64,000 nt of DNA from contig NZ_LMCM01000008.1 in NCBI RefSeq assembly GCF_001426245.1, positions 186,001 to 250,000 on the forward strand, given 5' to 3'. How positions within the stretch are numbered: position 1 is the first letter of the stretch; every line of letters begins with the position of its first letter. A program made the position numbers and the translations under genes. Under the pieces are notes generated by a model that saw only the letters and a program-made list of their open reading frames with translations, made no database searches and had not been told where the DNA came from. Shown in pieces: positions 15,612 to 26,154 of this stretch. This stretch comes from Phycicoccus sp. Root101 (GTDB taxonomy: Bacteria; Actinomycetota; Actinomycetes; Actinomycetales; Dermatophilaceae).

Positions 15612-17261
15612 TCAGGCGGGGACGTCGCCCAGGTCGTCGGCGTCGACGATGCGGTAGGCATAGCCCTGCTCGGCGAGGAACCGCTGCCGGTGCGCGGCGA
15701 ACTCGGCGTCCACGGTGTCGCGGGCGACCACCGAGTAGAAGTGCGCCGTGCGGCCGTCGCCCTTGGGACGCAGCACCCGGCCGAGGCGCTGGGCCTCCTC
15801 CTGCCGGGACCCGAAGGTGCCGCTCACCTGGATGGCGACGCTGGCCTCGGGCAGGTCGATCGAGAAGTTCGCGACCTTGGAGACGACCAGCAGGTCGATC
15901 TCACCGACGCGGAAGGCCTGGAACAGCTTCTGGCGCTCGGCCACAGAGGTGGCGCCGGTGATGACCTCGGCCCCGAGGCGCTGGGAGAGCTCGTCCAGCT
16001 GGTCGAGGTACTGGCCGATGACGAGCGTGGGCTCGCCCCGGTGCTGGGCGACGATCTTCTCCACCACGGGGATCTTGACCGGGCTGCACGAGGCGAGGCG
16101 GTAGCGGTCCTCGGGCTCCGCAACGGCATACGCGAGGCGCTCGCTGTCGGGGAGCGTGACCCGCACCTCCACGCAGTCGGCCGGCGCGATGTAGCCCTGC
16201 GCCTCGATGTCCTTCCACGGGGCGTCGTAGCGCTTCGGGCCGATGAGCGAGAAGACGTCGGCCTCGCGGCCGTCCTCGCGCACGAGCGTGGCGGTGAGGC
16301 CGAGGCGACGGCGGGCCTGGAGGTCGGCCGTCATCCGGAAGATCGGGGCCGGGAGCAGGTGCACCTCGTCGTAGACGATGAGGCCCCAGTCGCGGGCGTC
16401 GAGCAGGTCGAGGTGCGTGTAGACGCCCTTCCGCCGGGTCGTGAGCACCTGGTAGGTCGCGATGGTGACCGGGCGGATCTCCTTGCGGGCGCCGGAGTAC
16501 TCGCCGATCTCCTCCTCGGTGAGGCTGGTGCGCTTGATCAGCTCGTCGCGCCACTGCCGGGCCGAGACGGTGTTGGTCACGAGGATCAGCGTGGTGGCCT
16601 TGGCCTGAGCCATCGCCCCGGCGCCGACGAGGGTCTTGCCGGCGCCGCAGGGGAGGACGACCACGCCGGAGCCGCCGTGCCAGAACCCGTCGACCGCCTG
16701 CTGCTGGTACGGCCGCATCGACCAGTCGGCGTTGTCCAGGTCGATCCGGTGGGCCTCGCCGTCGACGTACCCCGCCTCGTCCTCGGCGGGCCAGCCGACC
16801 TTGAGCAGCTCCTGCTTGAGGTGGCCCCGCTCGGACGGGTGGACCAGGACGCGGTCGGCGTCGATGCGCTCACCCATGAGCGGCTTGATCTTCTTGTGCC
16901 GCAACACCTCCTCGAGCACCGGGCGGTCCGTGGTCCGCAGGAGCAGGCCGTGCTCGGGGTCCTTCTCGAGGGTGAGGCGGCCGTACCGGTCCATCGTGTC
17001 GGCGACGTCCACGAGCAGGGCGTGCGGCACGGCATACCGGCTGAACGTGATGAGCGCGTTGACGACCTGCTCGGCATCGTGCCCCGCGGCCCGGGCGTTC
17101 CACAGGCCCAGCGGCGTGACCCGGTAGGTGTGGATGTGCTCAGGGGCGCGCTCGAGCTCGGCGAACGGGGCGATCGCCCGACGCGCCTCCTCGGCGCGCG
17201 GGTGGTCGACCTCGAGCAGGAGCGTCTTGTCGCTCTGGACGATCAGCGGTCCGTCGGTCAC
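15612..17261 (-). CDS. xpb: XPB/Rad25-family DNA repair helicase
   Basis: A 549-residue superfamily-2 helicase. After an N-terminal damage-recognition-like domain (about 1-175) come RPYQQQAVDGFW (Q-like motif), Walker A LPCGAGKTLVGAG, the DEVH box in LIVYDEVHLLPA, TATLVREDG (motif III) and a C-terminal RecA domain ending QEEAQRLGRVLRPK (motif VI). Bacterial XPBs unwind 3'-5' and act in repair or transcription. The GTG at 17261 overlaps the upstream gene's stop by four bases (GTGA). The mycobacterial homologue (ercc3) also sits near a helicase-associated gene, as here. Confidence 0.93.
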   Translation of the reverse strand: MTDGPLIVQSDKTLLLEVDHPRAEEARRAIAPFAELERAPEHIHTYRVTPLGLWNARAAGHDAEQVVNALITFSRYAVPHALLVDVADTMDRYGRLTLEKDPEHGLLLRTTDRPVLEEVLRHKKIKPLMGERIDADRVLVHPSERGHLKQELLKVGWPAEDEAGYVDGEAHRIDLDNADWSMRPYQQQAVDGFWHGGSGVVVLPCGAGKTLVGAGAMAQAKATTLILVTNTVSARQWRDELIKRTSLTEEEIGEYSGARKEIRPVTIATYQVLTTRRKGVYTHLDLLDARDWGLIVYDEVHLLPAPIFRMTADLQARRRLGLTATLVREDGREADVFSLIGPKRYDAPWKDIEAQGYIAPADCVEVRVTLPDSERLAYAVAEPEDRYRLASCSPVKIPVVEKIVAQHRGEPTLVIGQYLDQLDELSQRLGAEVITGATSVAERQKLFQAFRVGEIDLLVVSKVANFSIDLPEASVAIQVSGTFGSRQEEAQRLGRVLRPKGDGRTAHFYSVVARDTVDAEFAAHRQRFLAEQGYAYRIVDADDLGDVPA

Positions 17262-17953
17262 GGACTGGTCGACCCACCCACGGCAGCGATACCGACGAGG
17301 CCGGCGATGACCAGCACGACGAGGACGACCGTGACGGCCAGGGCGATCCAGCCCCACCTGGTCCACTTGCCCATCTCGGAGGGCTGGTCCTTCTTGGTCA
17401 CCGCGATGATCGCGAAGACCAGGGCGGGGATGCCGATGCCGCAGGCACCGATGGTCAGCAGCCCGGACACGACGAGGAGCGCGATCGTGCTGCCGCTCAG
17501 GGAGTCGGACGTGGGTCCGCCTCCGTACGGAGCCTGTCCGTAGGCGGGGGCGGGGGCGCCGTAGCCGGCCTGGCCGTAGCCGGGAGGCGGCGGGGGCGTG
17601 CCGGGGGCGCCGTGCTGGGAGGCCACCTCACCCTGGGTGGGGTGGCTCGGGGCGGCCGGCGGCGCGGCATACGGGTTTTGCGCAGCAGGGTCCGGGGAGG
17701 CGTACGGGTTCTGCGGAGCATCCGCCGCCGGGGGGGCGCTGTACGGGCTCTGGGGCGCCGCGGGAGGCGGGGGCACCGACGACTCGGTCGGGACCTGCTG
17801 GGTGTCACCACCGGTCGGCAGCTGCTCGGTGTGCTCCGTGGCTCCGGCCGACGACGGCGAGCCGTAGGACGGCGCGTCGCTGGGAGCCGTCGGGTCGCGG
17901 AAGATGTCGTCTCCGCGGTCCTCGGTGCTGTCGTTCCTGGGGGTGTCGCTCAT
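17258..17953 (-). CDS. DUF4190-like membrane protein with Pro/Tyr-rich N-terminus
   Basis: A 231-residue protein. Residues 1-150 are disordered and acidic, then rich in Pro, Ala, Tyr and Gly, with repeated NPYA/SPYS and YGQAPYG-like motifs. Two membrane segments follow (STIALLVVSGLLTIGACGIGIP and GWIALAVTVVLVVLVIAGL) separated by KKDQPSEMGKWTRW, typical of DUF4190-like actinobacterial proteins. ATG at 17953 with AAGGAC upstream. Its stop overlaps the XPB start (GTGA). The function is unknown; the operon with a helicase may be incidental. Confidence 0.75.
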   Translation of the reverse strand: MSDTPRNDSTEDRGDDIFRDPTAPSDAPSYGSPSSAGATEHTEQLPTGGDTQQVPTESSVPPPPAAPQSPYSAPPAADAPQNPYASPDPAAQNPYAAPPAAPSHPTQGEVASQHGAPGTPPPPPGYGQAGYGAPAPAYGQAPYGGGPTSDSLSGSTIALLVVSGLLTIGACGIGIPALVFAIIAVTKKDQPSEMGKWTRWGWIALAVTVVLVVLVIAGLVGIAAVGGSTSP

Positions 17954-18056
17954 GCGATGTCCTTCAGCCGGGTCCGGTACTGCGCCCAAATCTAACCTGC
18001 GCCGCCGGGCCCGGTGTCCGGCAACCACGAATCCGGGCAGTGGCAGGATCAGGGAC

Positions 18057-18998
18057 GTGACCACCGGACTGCCGCAGCTCGAGCCCGCCACCGACCTGCC
18101 CGGGGCCGTGACCATCTACGAGGTGGGTCCGCGCGACGGGCTGCAGAACGAGAAGACCGTCGTCGCCGCCGAGGTGAAGGCGGAGTTCGTGCGGCGCCTC
18201 GCAGCTGCCGGACTGCGGACGATCGAGACGACGTCGTTCGTCCCCGCAGCCTGGGTCCCGCAGCTGGCGGATGCCACCGAGGTGCTCGCGCTCCTCGGCG
18301 ACGCCGGCAAGGGTCCGCAGCGCCCCGTCCTGGTCCCGAACGAGCGAGGGCTCGACCGGGCCCTGGAGGCCGGGGTCGGGGCGGTGGCGATCTTCGGCAG
18401 CGCCACGGAGACGTTCGCCCGCAAGAACCTCAACCGCACGGTCGAGGAGTCGATCGCGATGTTCGCGCCGGTCGTCGACCGGGCGCGCCAGTCGGGCCTG
18501 TGGGTCCGTGCCTACCTGTCGATGTGCTTCGGCGACCCGTGGGAGGGACCGGTGCCGGTCGACCAGGTCGCCGACGTCGCGGTGCGCCTGATGGACCTCG
18601 GCGCGGACCAGCTCTCCCTCGGCGACACCATCGGGGTCGGCACGACCGGGCACGTGAGCCGGTTGCTCGACGCCCTGGAGGCCCGCGGCATACCGGCCGA
18701 CCGGGTCGGCGTGCACTTCCACGACACGTACGGCCAGGCGCTCGCGAACACGATGACGGCCCTGCGGCACGGCGTGACCGTCGTCGACGCCTCCACCGGT
18801 GGCCTGGGCGGGTGCCCCTACGCCAAGAGCGCCACCGGCAACCTCGCCACCGAGGACCTTGTCTGGGCCCTCGACGGTGCGGGGGTGCAGACCGGGGTCG
18901 ACCTCGCGTCGCTCGTCGAGACGAGCACGTGGATGGCCGAGCAGCTCGGGCGCCCGTCTCCGTCGCGGGTGGTCAAGGCACTCGCCGGGAGCGACTGA
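18057..18998 (+). CDS. mvaB: Hydroxymethylglutaryl-CoA lyase
   Basis: A 313-residue TIM-barrel lyase of the DRE-TIM superfamily. Signatures are the metal-binding start EVGPRDGLQNEK, ETTSFV, SMCFGDPW, the metal ligands HFHDTYGQALAN, and the catalytic Cys loop GGLGGCPYAKSATGN. It cleaves HMG-CoA to acetyl-CoA and acetoacetate in leucine degradation. The GTG at 18057 gives a normal length; the frame is open upstream but overlaps the divergent membrane protein gene. No other leucine-catabolism gene is in the window. Confidence 0.92.
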   Translation: MTTGLPQLEPATDLPGAVTIYEVGPRDGLQNEKTVVAAEVKAEFVRRLAAAGLRTIETTSFVPAAWVPQLADATEVLALLGDAGKGPQRPVLVPNERGLDRALEAGVGAVAIFGSATETFARKNLNRTVEESIAMFAPVVDRARQSGLWVRAYLSMCFGDPWEGPVPVDQVADVAVRLMDLGADQLSLGDTIGVGTTGHVSRLLDALEARGIPADRVGVHFHDTYGQALANTMTALRHGVTVVDASTGGLGGCPYAKSATGNLATEDLVWALDGAGVQTGVDLASLVETSTWMAEQLGRPSPSRVVKALAGSD

Positions 18999-19015
18999 CC
19001 GGCGCCGGTCGGGCG

Positions 19016-21304
19016 TCAGCCGACGGCAGCGCCGGTGACGCGGTGGATCGACAGGGTGCGGTTCAGGCCCTCGGTGGTCCCGTGGACGCGGCCGCCCTCG
19101 ACCCGCTCGGGGTAGAACAGCAGCCGCTGGACCCGACCGTCCGCGTCGGAGTACCCGAGCCAGACGGCCTGACGGTCGGCGGCGGCGTCACGCAGCACGG
19201 CGAGGGTGGTCGTCGGGTCGGTGCTCGGCAGGCTGGGTCCGGGGCGCGTGGCCACCTGCTCGCGGTGGTAGTCCGCCGCCGCCTCCCCGGCCCGTAGCGC
19301 GCCGACCAGGGTGGTGACGAGCTCGTCGTCGACACCCGTGGCCGTGACGGGGGAGGTGCGCCGCTGCAGCGGCGTCCGGTGCCGTCCCGCCTGCGGGACG
19401 ACGATCCCGCCGTCCGGGGTCTCGGCCGCGGGGGCGAAACCGTTCTCCCGCAAGAAGTCCACGACGGTCTCGGCCGCCACGGGGGAGACGAGGACGGTCG
19501 GGGCGATGCTGCGCAGCTGGAGGGGCGACAGCGCCCGCTCGGCGAGCATGGCTCCCAGCGTGGTCTCGTCGTCGCACCGGATGTAGGCGCGCATCGCCCC
19601 GACCCGCGCCTGGCCGTGGCGTCGTGCGACGTCGCGGACGAGGTAGTCGAGGGGTTGCGGGACGGGGGTGTGGCTGGCGTCGCTGAGGGTGCCCACCACC
19701 TGGTCGACCGACCACCCGGCGTCGAGCGCGCGCCGCACCGAGTCGGGGGTGAAGCGGTAGACCGTCGCGCCGCCGCGCGACTCGACGTCGGCGACCAGAC
19801 GCATGAAGGTCGCGAGGCCTCCGGCCAGGGGACCGGGTGCGATGGCGGTGAGGTCGGCCTGGAGGAGCACGTGCTCGACGGGGTCGGGCAGGTGGGGCTG
19901 CATCGCCGCGGCGAGGGAGGACTGGTCGCGCCCCTCGAGCAGGGCCCGCCCTGCGGTGGAGAGCGCGCCGCGTCCGGTGACGCCCAGCCACTCGGCCTCG
20001 CGGAGCGTTGCGGCGATGACGGCCTCGAGGGTGCCGGGGACGCGACGGGGCCGCCGCCAGCGCAGGGCGTTCGCGACGGACGCCGGTGCCGGGGCCAGCC
20101 CGGTGGGGGCGTCGCCGAGCTGGTCGAGGACGTCCCGGCGAAGACCCCTGGCCGGTGGCCAGTGGGCGTCCGGGCCGAGGGCGTTCACGGTGCCCGACGC
20201 GCCCGCAGGGGTGGTGCCGACGAGGTGGGGTGCGCGGGTCGTGAGGAGCCAGGCCCGCGCGACCACTGCCCAGCGCTGGTCGCCGGGCTGCTGCTGCCAC
20301 TCGTCGTACGCCGGCGTCGGAGCCCACGACGGGTCGAGCGAGCCGTCGTCGGCGAGGAGGCCGGCGGCATACGCGAGCTCGACGACGAAGGCCGCCCGCG
20401 TCTCGTCGACGTCGAGGACCGAGCCGATCCGCTTGAGGTCGCGCACGGCGAGGCCACCCGACCGCAGCACGCGTGGCGGTCGCAGCCCCCACTCGGCAGC
20501 GAGCTCGTCGACCAGGGCGAGGAGGTCGGTGACCTGCTGACCGGCGGCGGCGTCGACCGCGTCCGGGGTGCGGTCCTCGCCGTGGAGGTCGGGTGAGGTG
20601 AGGGCGGGTTCGGCGTGGCTGCGGCCGCCGCGCAGCGCCAGGGCGACCTCGCGCGGCAGGGCGATCTGCTCACCGCCGACCGAACGCACGAGGTGGTGCT
20701 CGAGCAGCCAGCGCGCACCCTCGGCCACGCGGTCCGGGGTCCCGGTCGGGAGCACCGCCATCGGCGGTCCCCAGGTGAGGCGGTCGAGGATGGCACGGGC
20801 GGCCGGTGGCGCGTCGGAGACGGCGGCGACCACGGCGTCGGCAGGCGGCGCGGGGGCCGCGCCGGGCAGGTCGGTCGCGCGGGGGCCGAGTCCGGCGGGG
20901 TGGACGAGCACCTCGCCGACCGTGCGCACGACTCGCAGGCCCTCGGGGCTGCGCCAGAGCAGGGCCACCGTCCAGAGGTCGTCGAGCAGGGGCTGCACCT
21001 CGGCCGCGGTCGACCCGAGCAGGGCCGCGACGGTCGACGGCTGCACCGGCGACGAGCTGGTCGCGGGAGCGGTCAGGGCCGCCTCGAGGACCTGGAGGTG
21101 GGCCAGGTCGAGGGAGTCGACGGCGCGCTGGACGCTGGCGCGGGTGCTCGCCCGGGCCGCGAGGGCCGACAGGTCCGCGGGCGCCGGGCGGGCCAGGTCC
21201 TGCCGGCGGTGCAGGAGAGCGCGGAGCTCGTCATCGGTGCGCCCCCGGACGTCGTCGGCCATCGACCGGACGGCCGTGGGCTGGGGGCGGGACTTCGGGG
21301 GCAC
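19016..21304 (-). CDS. Helicase-associated protein (Rv0862c-like) with WYL-like C-terminus
   Basis: A 762-residue protein. Its N-terminal part (DDELRALLHRRQDLARPAPADLSALAARASTR split by family motifs) and the central PHLPDPVEHVLLQADLTAIAPGPL region match the actinobacterial helicase-associated family encoded near xpb. It has no Walker motifs. The last ~60 residues (RQAVWLGYSDADGRVQRLLFYPER to the end) resemble a WYL domain, which can bind nucleic acid ligands. GTG at 21304 gives the usual length; ATG at 21262 is an alternative. It likely assists XPB or another DNA repair factor, by context only. Confidence 0.8.
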   Translation of the reverse strand: MPPKSRPQPTAVRSMADDVRGRTDDELRALLHRRQDLARPAPADLSALAARASTRASVQRAVDSLDLAHLQVLEAALTAPATSSSPVQPSTVAALLGSTAAEVQPLLDDLWTVALLWRSPEGLRVVRTVGEVLVHPAGLGPRATDLPGAAPAPPADAVVAAVSDAPPAARAILDRLTWGPPMAVLPTGTPDRVAEGARWLLEHHLVRSVGGEQIALPREVALALRGGRSHAEPALTSPDLHGEDRTPDAVDAAAGQQVTDLLALVDELAAEWGLRPPRVLRSGGLAVRDLKRIGSVLDVDETRAAFVVELAYAAGLLADDGSLDPSWAPTPAYDEWQQQPGDQRWAVVARAWLLTTRAPHLVGTTPAGASGTVNALGPDAHWPPARGLRRDVLDQLGDAPTGLAPAPASVANALRWRRPRRVPGTLEAVIAATLREAEWLGVTGRGALSTAGRALLEGRDQSSLAAAMQPHLPDPVEHVLLQADLTAIAPGPLAGGLATFMRLVADVESRGGATVYRFTPDSVRRALDAGWSVDQVVGTLSDASHTPVPQPLDYLVRDVARRHGQARVGAMRAYIRCDDETTLGAMLAERALSPLQLRSIAPTVLVSPVAAETVVDFLRENGFAPAAETPDGGIVVPQAGRHRTPLQRRTSPVTATGVDDELVTTLVGALRAGEAAADYHREQVATRPGPSLPSTDPTTTLAVLRDAAADRQAVWLGYSDADGRVQRLLFYPERVEGGRVHGTTEGLNRTLSIHRVTGAAVG

Positions 21305-21545
21305 CGGACCACGGTAGTCGGCCGCCGTGAGGTCGCGTACCGCGTGACCGAGGGCCGGGTGTGGGTCTCGTCCCGGCCGGGTGCTGTGCCGGGGCTCCGC
21401 CTGGTCCTGGCCCGGTCCTGTGCCGGGTCCGAGGCGGGCTCCGAGGCGGGGTCTGGGGCGGGGTCCGGGCGCGGTCGAGTTTGGCGCGATTCCCAGTTGA
21501 ACCACAGGTTCCCGAGGGATGATGCACAGAGCGAGAGGAGCCGCC
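21305..21545 (+). other. Intergenic region with 12-bp tandem repeats
   Basis: 241 bp with no gene. Four 12-bp tandem units of consensus GGTCCGRGGCGG lie at 21426-21473. An AT-richer segment with GTTGAACC and GGTTCCC follows, before the next start at 21546. It probably carries the promoter of the downstream membrane protein. Confidence 0.5.
21426..21473. repeat. Four 12-bp tandem units upstream of a membrane protein gene
   Basis: Units begin at 21426, 21438, 21450 and 21462, each differing by one to three bases from GGTCCGRGGCGG. They may bind a regulator or be slippage products. Confidence 0.6.
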
Positions 21546-22457
<912 letters not shown>

Positions 22458-22501
22458 CCACCGCAACGGCGGACCCGCTGCCCGGCCAGTAGCGTGAGCC
22501 C

Positions 22502-23431
22502 GTGAGCACCTCTCCCAGCGGCGAGCAGTGGACCCTCCGGAACGGACGTCAGGAGGCCACCGTCGTCGAGGTGGGCGGCGGGCTGCGGACCTACACGGTC
22601 GACGGGGTCGACGTGGTCGCCGGTTACGCCGAGGACGAGTTCTGCCTCGCCGGTCGTGGGCAGGTGCTGATGCCCTGGCCCAACCGCATCCGGGGTGGGC
22701 GGTACACGTTCGCCGGCGTCGACCACCAGCTGGCCCTCACCGAGATCCCGCTCTCCAACTCCAACCACGGCCTGGTCCGGTGGTTGCCGTGGCAGCTGCA
22801 CTGGCACGACGACGACTGGTCGGCCCTCACCGTGCGCACGCGCTTGCACCCCTCACCGGGGTGGGACGGCAGCCTGGACCTCAGCGTCAACTACGTCCTG
22901 GACGACGACGGCCTCACCGTGAGCGCGCACGCGGTCAACGTGGGGAGCTCGCCCGCACCGTTCGGGTATGGCGCGCACCCCTACGTCGCCCTCGGGGAGA
23001 CCCGGCTCGCCGATGTCGAGCTGACCATCCCCGCCACGCGTGAGGTGCTCGTCGACGAGCAGATGATCCCGGTCGCCACCGAACCGGTCCGGCCCGAGAC
23101 GGACTTCCGCGAGGGGCGGGCCCTGGGTGGCACGAGTCTGGACACGGCATACACGGACCTCGCGCGGACCCGCGCGGACGGTGGGTGGGAGGTCGTCGTC
23201 GGCGGGCTCGCCACCGGCGAGGTGCGGGTCTGGGGCGACCGGGCGCTGGACTGGGTGCAGGTGTTCACTGCCAAGGGCGCCGACACCGGGGTCAAGGGAA
23301 CCCGCGGCATCGCGGTCGAGCCGATGTCGTGCCCGAGCAACGCGTTCAACTCCGGGGACGGGCTGGTGGTCCTCGAACCCGGTCAGGACTGGTCGGCAAC
23401 CTGGGGCATGAACCCCAGCCACCTCGCCTGA
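22502..23431 (+). CDS. Aldose 1-epimerase family protein
   Basis: A 309-residue beta-sandwich protein of the mutarotase family. Features include GRGQVLMPWPNRIRGGRYTF, the catalytic His of NSNHGLVRWLPW, a second His of GYGAHPYVALG, and the C-terminal acidic catalytic region near GIAVEPMSCPSNAFN. It interconverts anomers of aldoses or of a sugar derivative. It starts with GTG at 22502. It converges on the MFS gene with only 3 bp between stops. The exact sugar is unknown; it is far from the sugar locus at the end of the window. Confidence 0.87.
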   Translation: MSTSPSGEQWTLRNGRQEATVVEVGGGLRTYTVDGVDVVAGYAEDEFCLAGRGQVLMPWPNRIRGGRYTFAGVDHQLALTEIPLSNSNHGLVRWLPWQLHWHDDDWSALTVRTRLHPSPGWDGSLDLSVNYVLDDDGLTVSAHAVNVGSSPAPFGYGAHPYVALGETRLADVELTIPATREVLVDEQMIPVATEPVRPETDFREGRALGGTSLDTAYTDLARTRADGGWEVVVGGLATGEVRVWGDRALDWVQVFTAKGADTGVKGTRGIAVEPMSCPSNAFNSGDGLVVLEPGQDWSATWGMNPSHLA

Positions 23432-23434
23432 GCC

Positions 23435-24748
23435 TCAGACGGGTCGGGCCCCTGCCGGGTCGACGACCGGCACGACCTGGTCACCCGTCAGACCGTTGAC
23501 CTCGGGCGGGATCCGGCGCTCGACGGCGAGGGCGAGCAGGGCCATGGCGCCACAGCTGACGACGAGCATGGCGATGAACTCCGCTGACCACCGGTGGTTG
23601 AGCATGAACCCGGCGACCACAGGTCCCAGGATCGTGCCGGCCTGGAACGCTCCGGCACTGACCGCGTTGTAGCGACCGCGCAGGTGGTCCGGGGCCATGT
23701 CGTTGGTGATGGCGGGGATGGTCGGCTGCAGCAAGGTCTCCCCGAGCGCGAACAACGCGTGGAAGGCCAGCACCCCACCGGCTGCGACGAGGGTGCCAGG
23801 GGCGAACCCGGTGAGCCCGAGCGCCACCCAGGCGGCAGCCCACAGGGCGGCCATGACGAGCAGCACCCGCGTGCGGCGGCGACCGGTGATGCGGTGCAGG
23901 ACGGCGAACTGCAGACCCACGATCACCGCGGTGTTGAGGGCGAAGGCGAAACCGATCACCTCGGTCGGCACCTCGCTGACCTGACGGGCGAAGGCGGGGA
24001 ACCCGGCCTCCATCTGGCCGTACCCGACGAACGTGCCGAGGAACGTCAGCACGGTCATCCACACGACAGCCGGCTGGCGGACGATGTCGAGGTAGGAGCC
24101 GCCGGACCCCTCGGTGCCCTCCGGCTTCTCGGCGCGGCCGTGGACGTGGCGCAGGGGGCCGAGCAGGAGGCCGATCGGCACGAGCATGCTCGCGGCGTCG
24201 GCGAGGAAGATGACGGTGAACGACGTGGGGTTGTGGACGTCGGCGTAGAGGCCACCGATGACCCCGCCGAGGCCGATGCCGAGGTTGACCAGGGCGAAGT
24301 TGACGCCGAAGTACTGCTGGCGCGCAGGACCGGTGGTGACGGCCGCGACGAGGGCGTTGAACGCGGGCCAGGACACCCCGAAGTTGAAGCCGAGGAACAC
24401 GAACGCCAGCGCCACCGTCCACGGCGTCGTCGCGAACGCCAGCACGACGCAGCCGACGAGCTGGGCGCTCGTGGCGAGCAGGAGCATCCGGCGGGCCCCG
24501 ACCCGGTCGGTCAGGGCGCCACCGGGGCCGGTGACCGCGAGCGCCACGACGGCGATGAACGCCATCAGGGCGCCGGCGAGGTCGAGCGAGATGCCCCGGA
24601 CCTCGTTGAGGTAGATGACGGTGAACGGCAGCGTCAGGCCGCGCCCCAGCGTCTGGACGGCCACGGTCGACAGCAGCCAGCGACCTTCGACCGACAGGTC
24701 TCCCCAGAACTGGCGCACGCTCTGCCGCTGGCTCGAGGACTCACTCAC
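23435..24748 (-). CDS. MFS transporter
   Basis: A 437-residue protein with about 12 membrane segments. The MFS signature between segments 2 and 3 is visible as GGALTDRVGARRMLLLA, with a repeat-like RITGRRRTRVLLVMA in the second half. FGVSWPAFNALVAAVTTGPARQ and RGRYNAVSAGAFQAG occur in drug-efflux-type members. The GTG at 24748 (SESSSQRQSVRQFW) follows GAGGATGG; the frame continues upstream without support. It is divergent from the cold-shock gene. The substrate is unknown; a drug/proton antiporter is likely. Confidence 0.87.
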   Translation of the reverse strand: MSESSSQRQSVRQFWGDLSVEGRWLLSTVAVQTLGRGLTLPFTVIYLNEVRGISLDLAGALMAFIAVVALAVTGPGGALTDRVGARRMLLLATSAQLVGCVVLAFATTPWTVALAFVFLGFNFGVSWPAFNALVAAVTTGPARQQYFGVNFALVNLGIGLGGVIGGLYADVHNPTSFTVIFLADAASMLVPIGLLLGPLRHVHGRAEKPEGTEGSGGSYLDIVRQPAVVWMTVLTFLGTFVGYGQMEAGFPAFARQVSEVPTEVIGFAFALNTAVIVGLQFAVLHRITGRRRTRVLLVMAALWAAAWVALGLTGFAPGTLVAAGGVLAFHALFALGETLLQPTIPAITNDMAPDHLRGRYNAVSAGAFQAGTILGPVVAGFMLNHRWSAEFIAMLVVSCGAMALLALAVERRIPPEVNGLTGDQVVPVVDPAGARPV

Positions 24749-24925
24749 GGTTCCATCCTCGCGCACGGCACCGACAGTCCCGAACCGGTTTTCCGGCCGC
24801 GCGGGGCCCGGGTGACGCGCGCAGGGCCACCCGGCACGCGGCATACCCGGAAAGGATTTGGCACCACCCGATAGCCTTGCGATGCGCACAGAGCGCACCC
24901 AAACTTTCGACGTAGAGGTGGACCA

Positions 24926-25321
24926 GTGCCCACTGGCAAGGTCAAGTGGTACGACGCGGAGAAGGGCTTCGGCTTCATCTCCGGTGACGACGGCAGCGAC
25001 GTGTTCCTCCACGCGAACGCGCTGCCCGAGGGCGCGAGCACGCTCAAGGGCGGTGCCCGCGTCGAGTTCAGCGTGGCCGAGGGCCGTCGTGGGACCCAGG
25101 CACTCCAGGTGACCCTGCTCGAGCCGGCGCCCAGCGTGACGGCCGGCAAGCGCGAGCAGAACCGCAAGTCGCCCGAGGACCTCGCCCCGCTCGTCGAGGA
25201 CGCCATCAAGCTGCTCGACAGCACCAGCAACTCCCTGCGTCGGGGCCGCCGCCTCGACAAGGAGCACGGCACCAAGGTCGCCGCGGTCCTGCGCTTTCTC
25301 GCCGACCAGCTGGAGCCGTGA
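24926..25321 (+). CDS. Cold-shock domain protein with C-terminal extension
   Basis: A 131-residue protein. The CSD (1-67) has RNP1 KGFGFI and RNP2-like DVFLHA, with the usual start GKVKWYDAEKGFGF. The remaining ~60 residues, helical and basic (SPEDLAPLVEDAIKLLDSTSNS), form the extension seen in longer actinobacterial Csp proteins. It binds single-stranded RNA or DNA. GTG at 24926 follows GAGGTGG. Its stop overlaps the DUF3027 gene start (GTGA), a pairing that recurs in actinobacteria. Confidence 0.92.
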   Translation: MPTGKVKWYDAEKGFGFISGDDGSDVFLHANALPEGASTLKGGARVEFSVAEGRRGTQALQVTLLEPAPSVTAGKREQNRKSPEDLAPLVEDAIKLLDSTSNSLRRGRRLDKEHGTKVAAVLRFLADQLEP

Positions 25322-26061
25322 GCATGGCCACCCCCAAGAAGGACCCGGTGCTCGAGGGCGCCGTCGACCTGGCCCGTGAGGCCGCCGAGTCCATCGCGGA
25401 GGCCGGCACCGTCGGTGAGCACCTCGGCATGGAGCTCGACGAGGAGCGCCTCGGGACCCACTACTTCGCGTGCACGGCCCGGGCGTACCCCGGCTGGCGC
25501 TGGGCGATCACCGTCGCGCGGGTGCCGCGCGGCAAGTCGGCCACGGTGTGCGAGACCAACCTCGTCCCCGGTGACGGCGCGCTGCTGTCGCCGGAGTGGC
25601 TGCCGTACGCCGACCGCATCGCCCCCGGAGACCTCGGTGCCGGCGACGTCCTGCCCTACAAGGAGGACGACCCGCTGCTCGAGCCCGGGTTCGAGGCCAC
25701 GGGGGACGAGGAGGTCGACGAGCTCGCGACGTACGAGCTCGGGCTCGGCCGCAAGCGCGTGCTGTCCGCCGAGGGCCGCGAGGCCGCGGCCCAGCGCTGG
25801 TACGAGGGTGAGAACGGCCCGCACGCCGAGGTCGCCGAGAAGGCCTCCTCGCCCTGCTCGTCCTGCGGGTACTTCCTCCCGATGGCAGGTGCCCTCCGGT
25901 CTTTTTTCGGCGTGTGCGCCAACGCCTGGTCGCCTTCCGACGGTCGCGTCGTGAGTCTTGACCACGGCTGCGGCGCCCACTCCGAGGTCGACGCCGAACC
26001 CGCCGAGCACGTCCACACCGGCGAACCGATCGTCGACGAGCTGAGCTACGACCTCGTCTGA
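25318..26061 (+). CDS. DUF3027 protein with Cys-rich C-terminal motif
   Basis: A ~247-residue protein. It has conserved family segments LARE...VGEHLGMELDEERLGTHYF, GWRWAITVARVPR and LSPEWLPYADRIAPGDLGAGDVLP. A C-terminal Cys cluster, SSPCSSCGYFLPM with the later FGVCANAWSPSDG and DHGCGAHSEVD, suggests zinc binding. Function unknown. GTG at 25318 overlaps the csp stop; ATG at 25324 (MATPKKD) is equally possible. Translation is coupled to the cold-shock gene. Confidence 0.88.
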   Translation: MSMATPKKDPVLEGAVDLAREAAESIAEAGTVGEHLGMELDEERLGTHYFACTARAYPGWRWAITVARVPRGKSATVCETNLVPGDGALLSPEWLPYADRIAPGDLGAGDVLPYKEDDPLLEPGFEATGDEEVDELATYELGLGRKRVLSAEGREAAAQRWYEGENGPHAEVAEKASSPCSSCGYFLPMAGALRSFFGVCANAWSPSDGRVVSLDHGCGAHSEVDAEPAEHVHTGEPIVDELSYDLV

Positions 26062-26091
26062 GGGACGTCCCCCCTTCCGCCCACTTCCGCA

Positions 26092-26154
26092 AAGCGGGTG
26101 TCGTTCGGCAACACGGGACTTATTTGTCCTGGCATTGCCGAACGACACCCGCTT
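26092..26154. repeat. Palindromic element A1
   Basis: Perfect 20-bp arms AAGCGGGTGTCGTTCGGCAA (26092-26111) and its complement (26135-26154) around a 23-base loop. The loop itself holds a GGAC-TTATTT-GTCC hairpin. It starts 30 bp after the DUF3027 stop, so it could also act as a terminator. Confidence 0.92.
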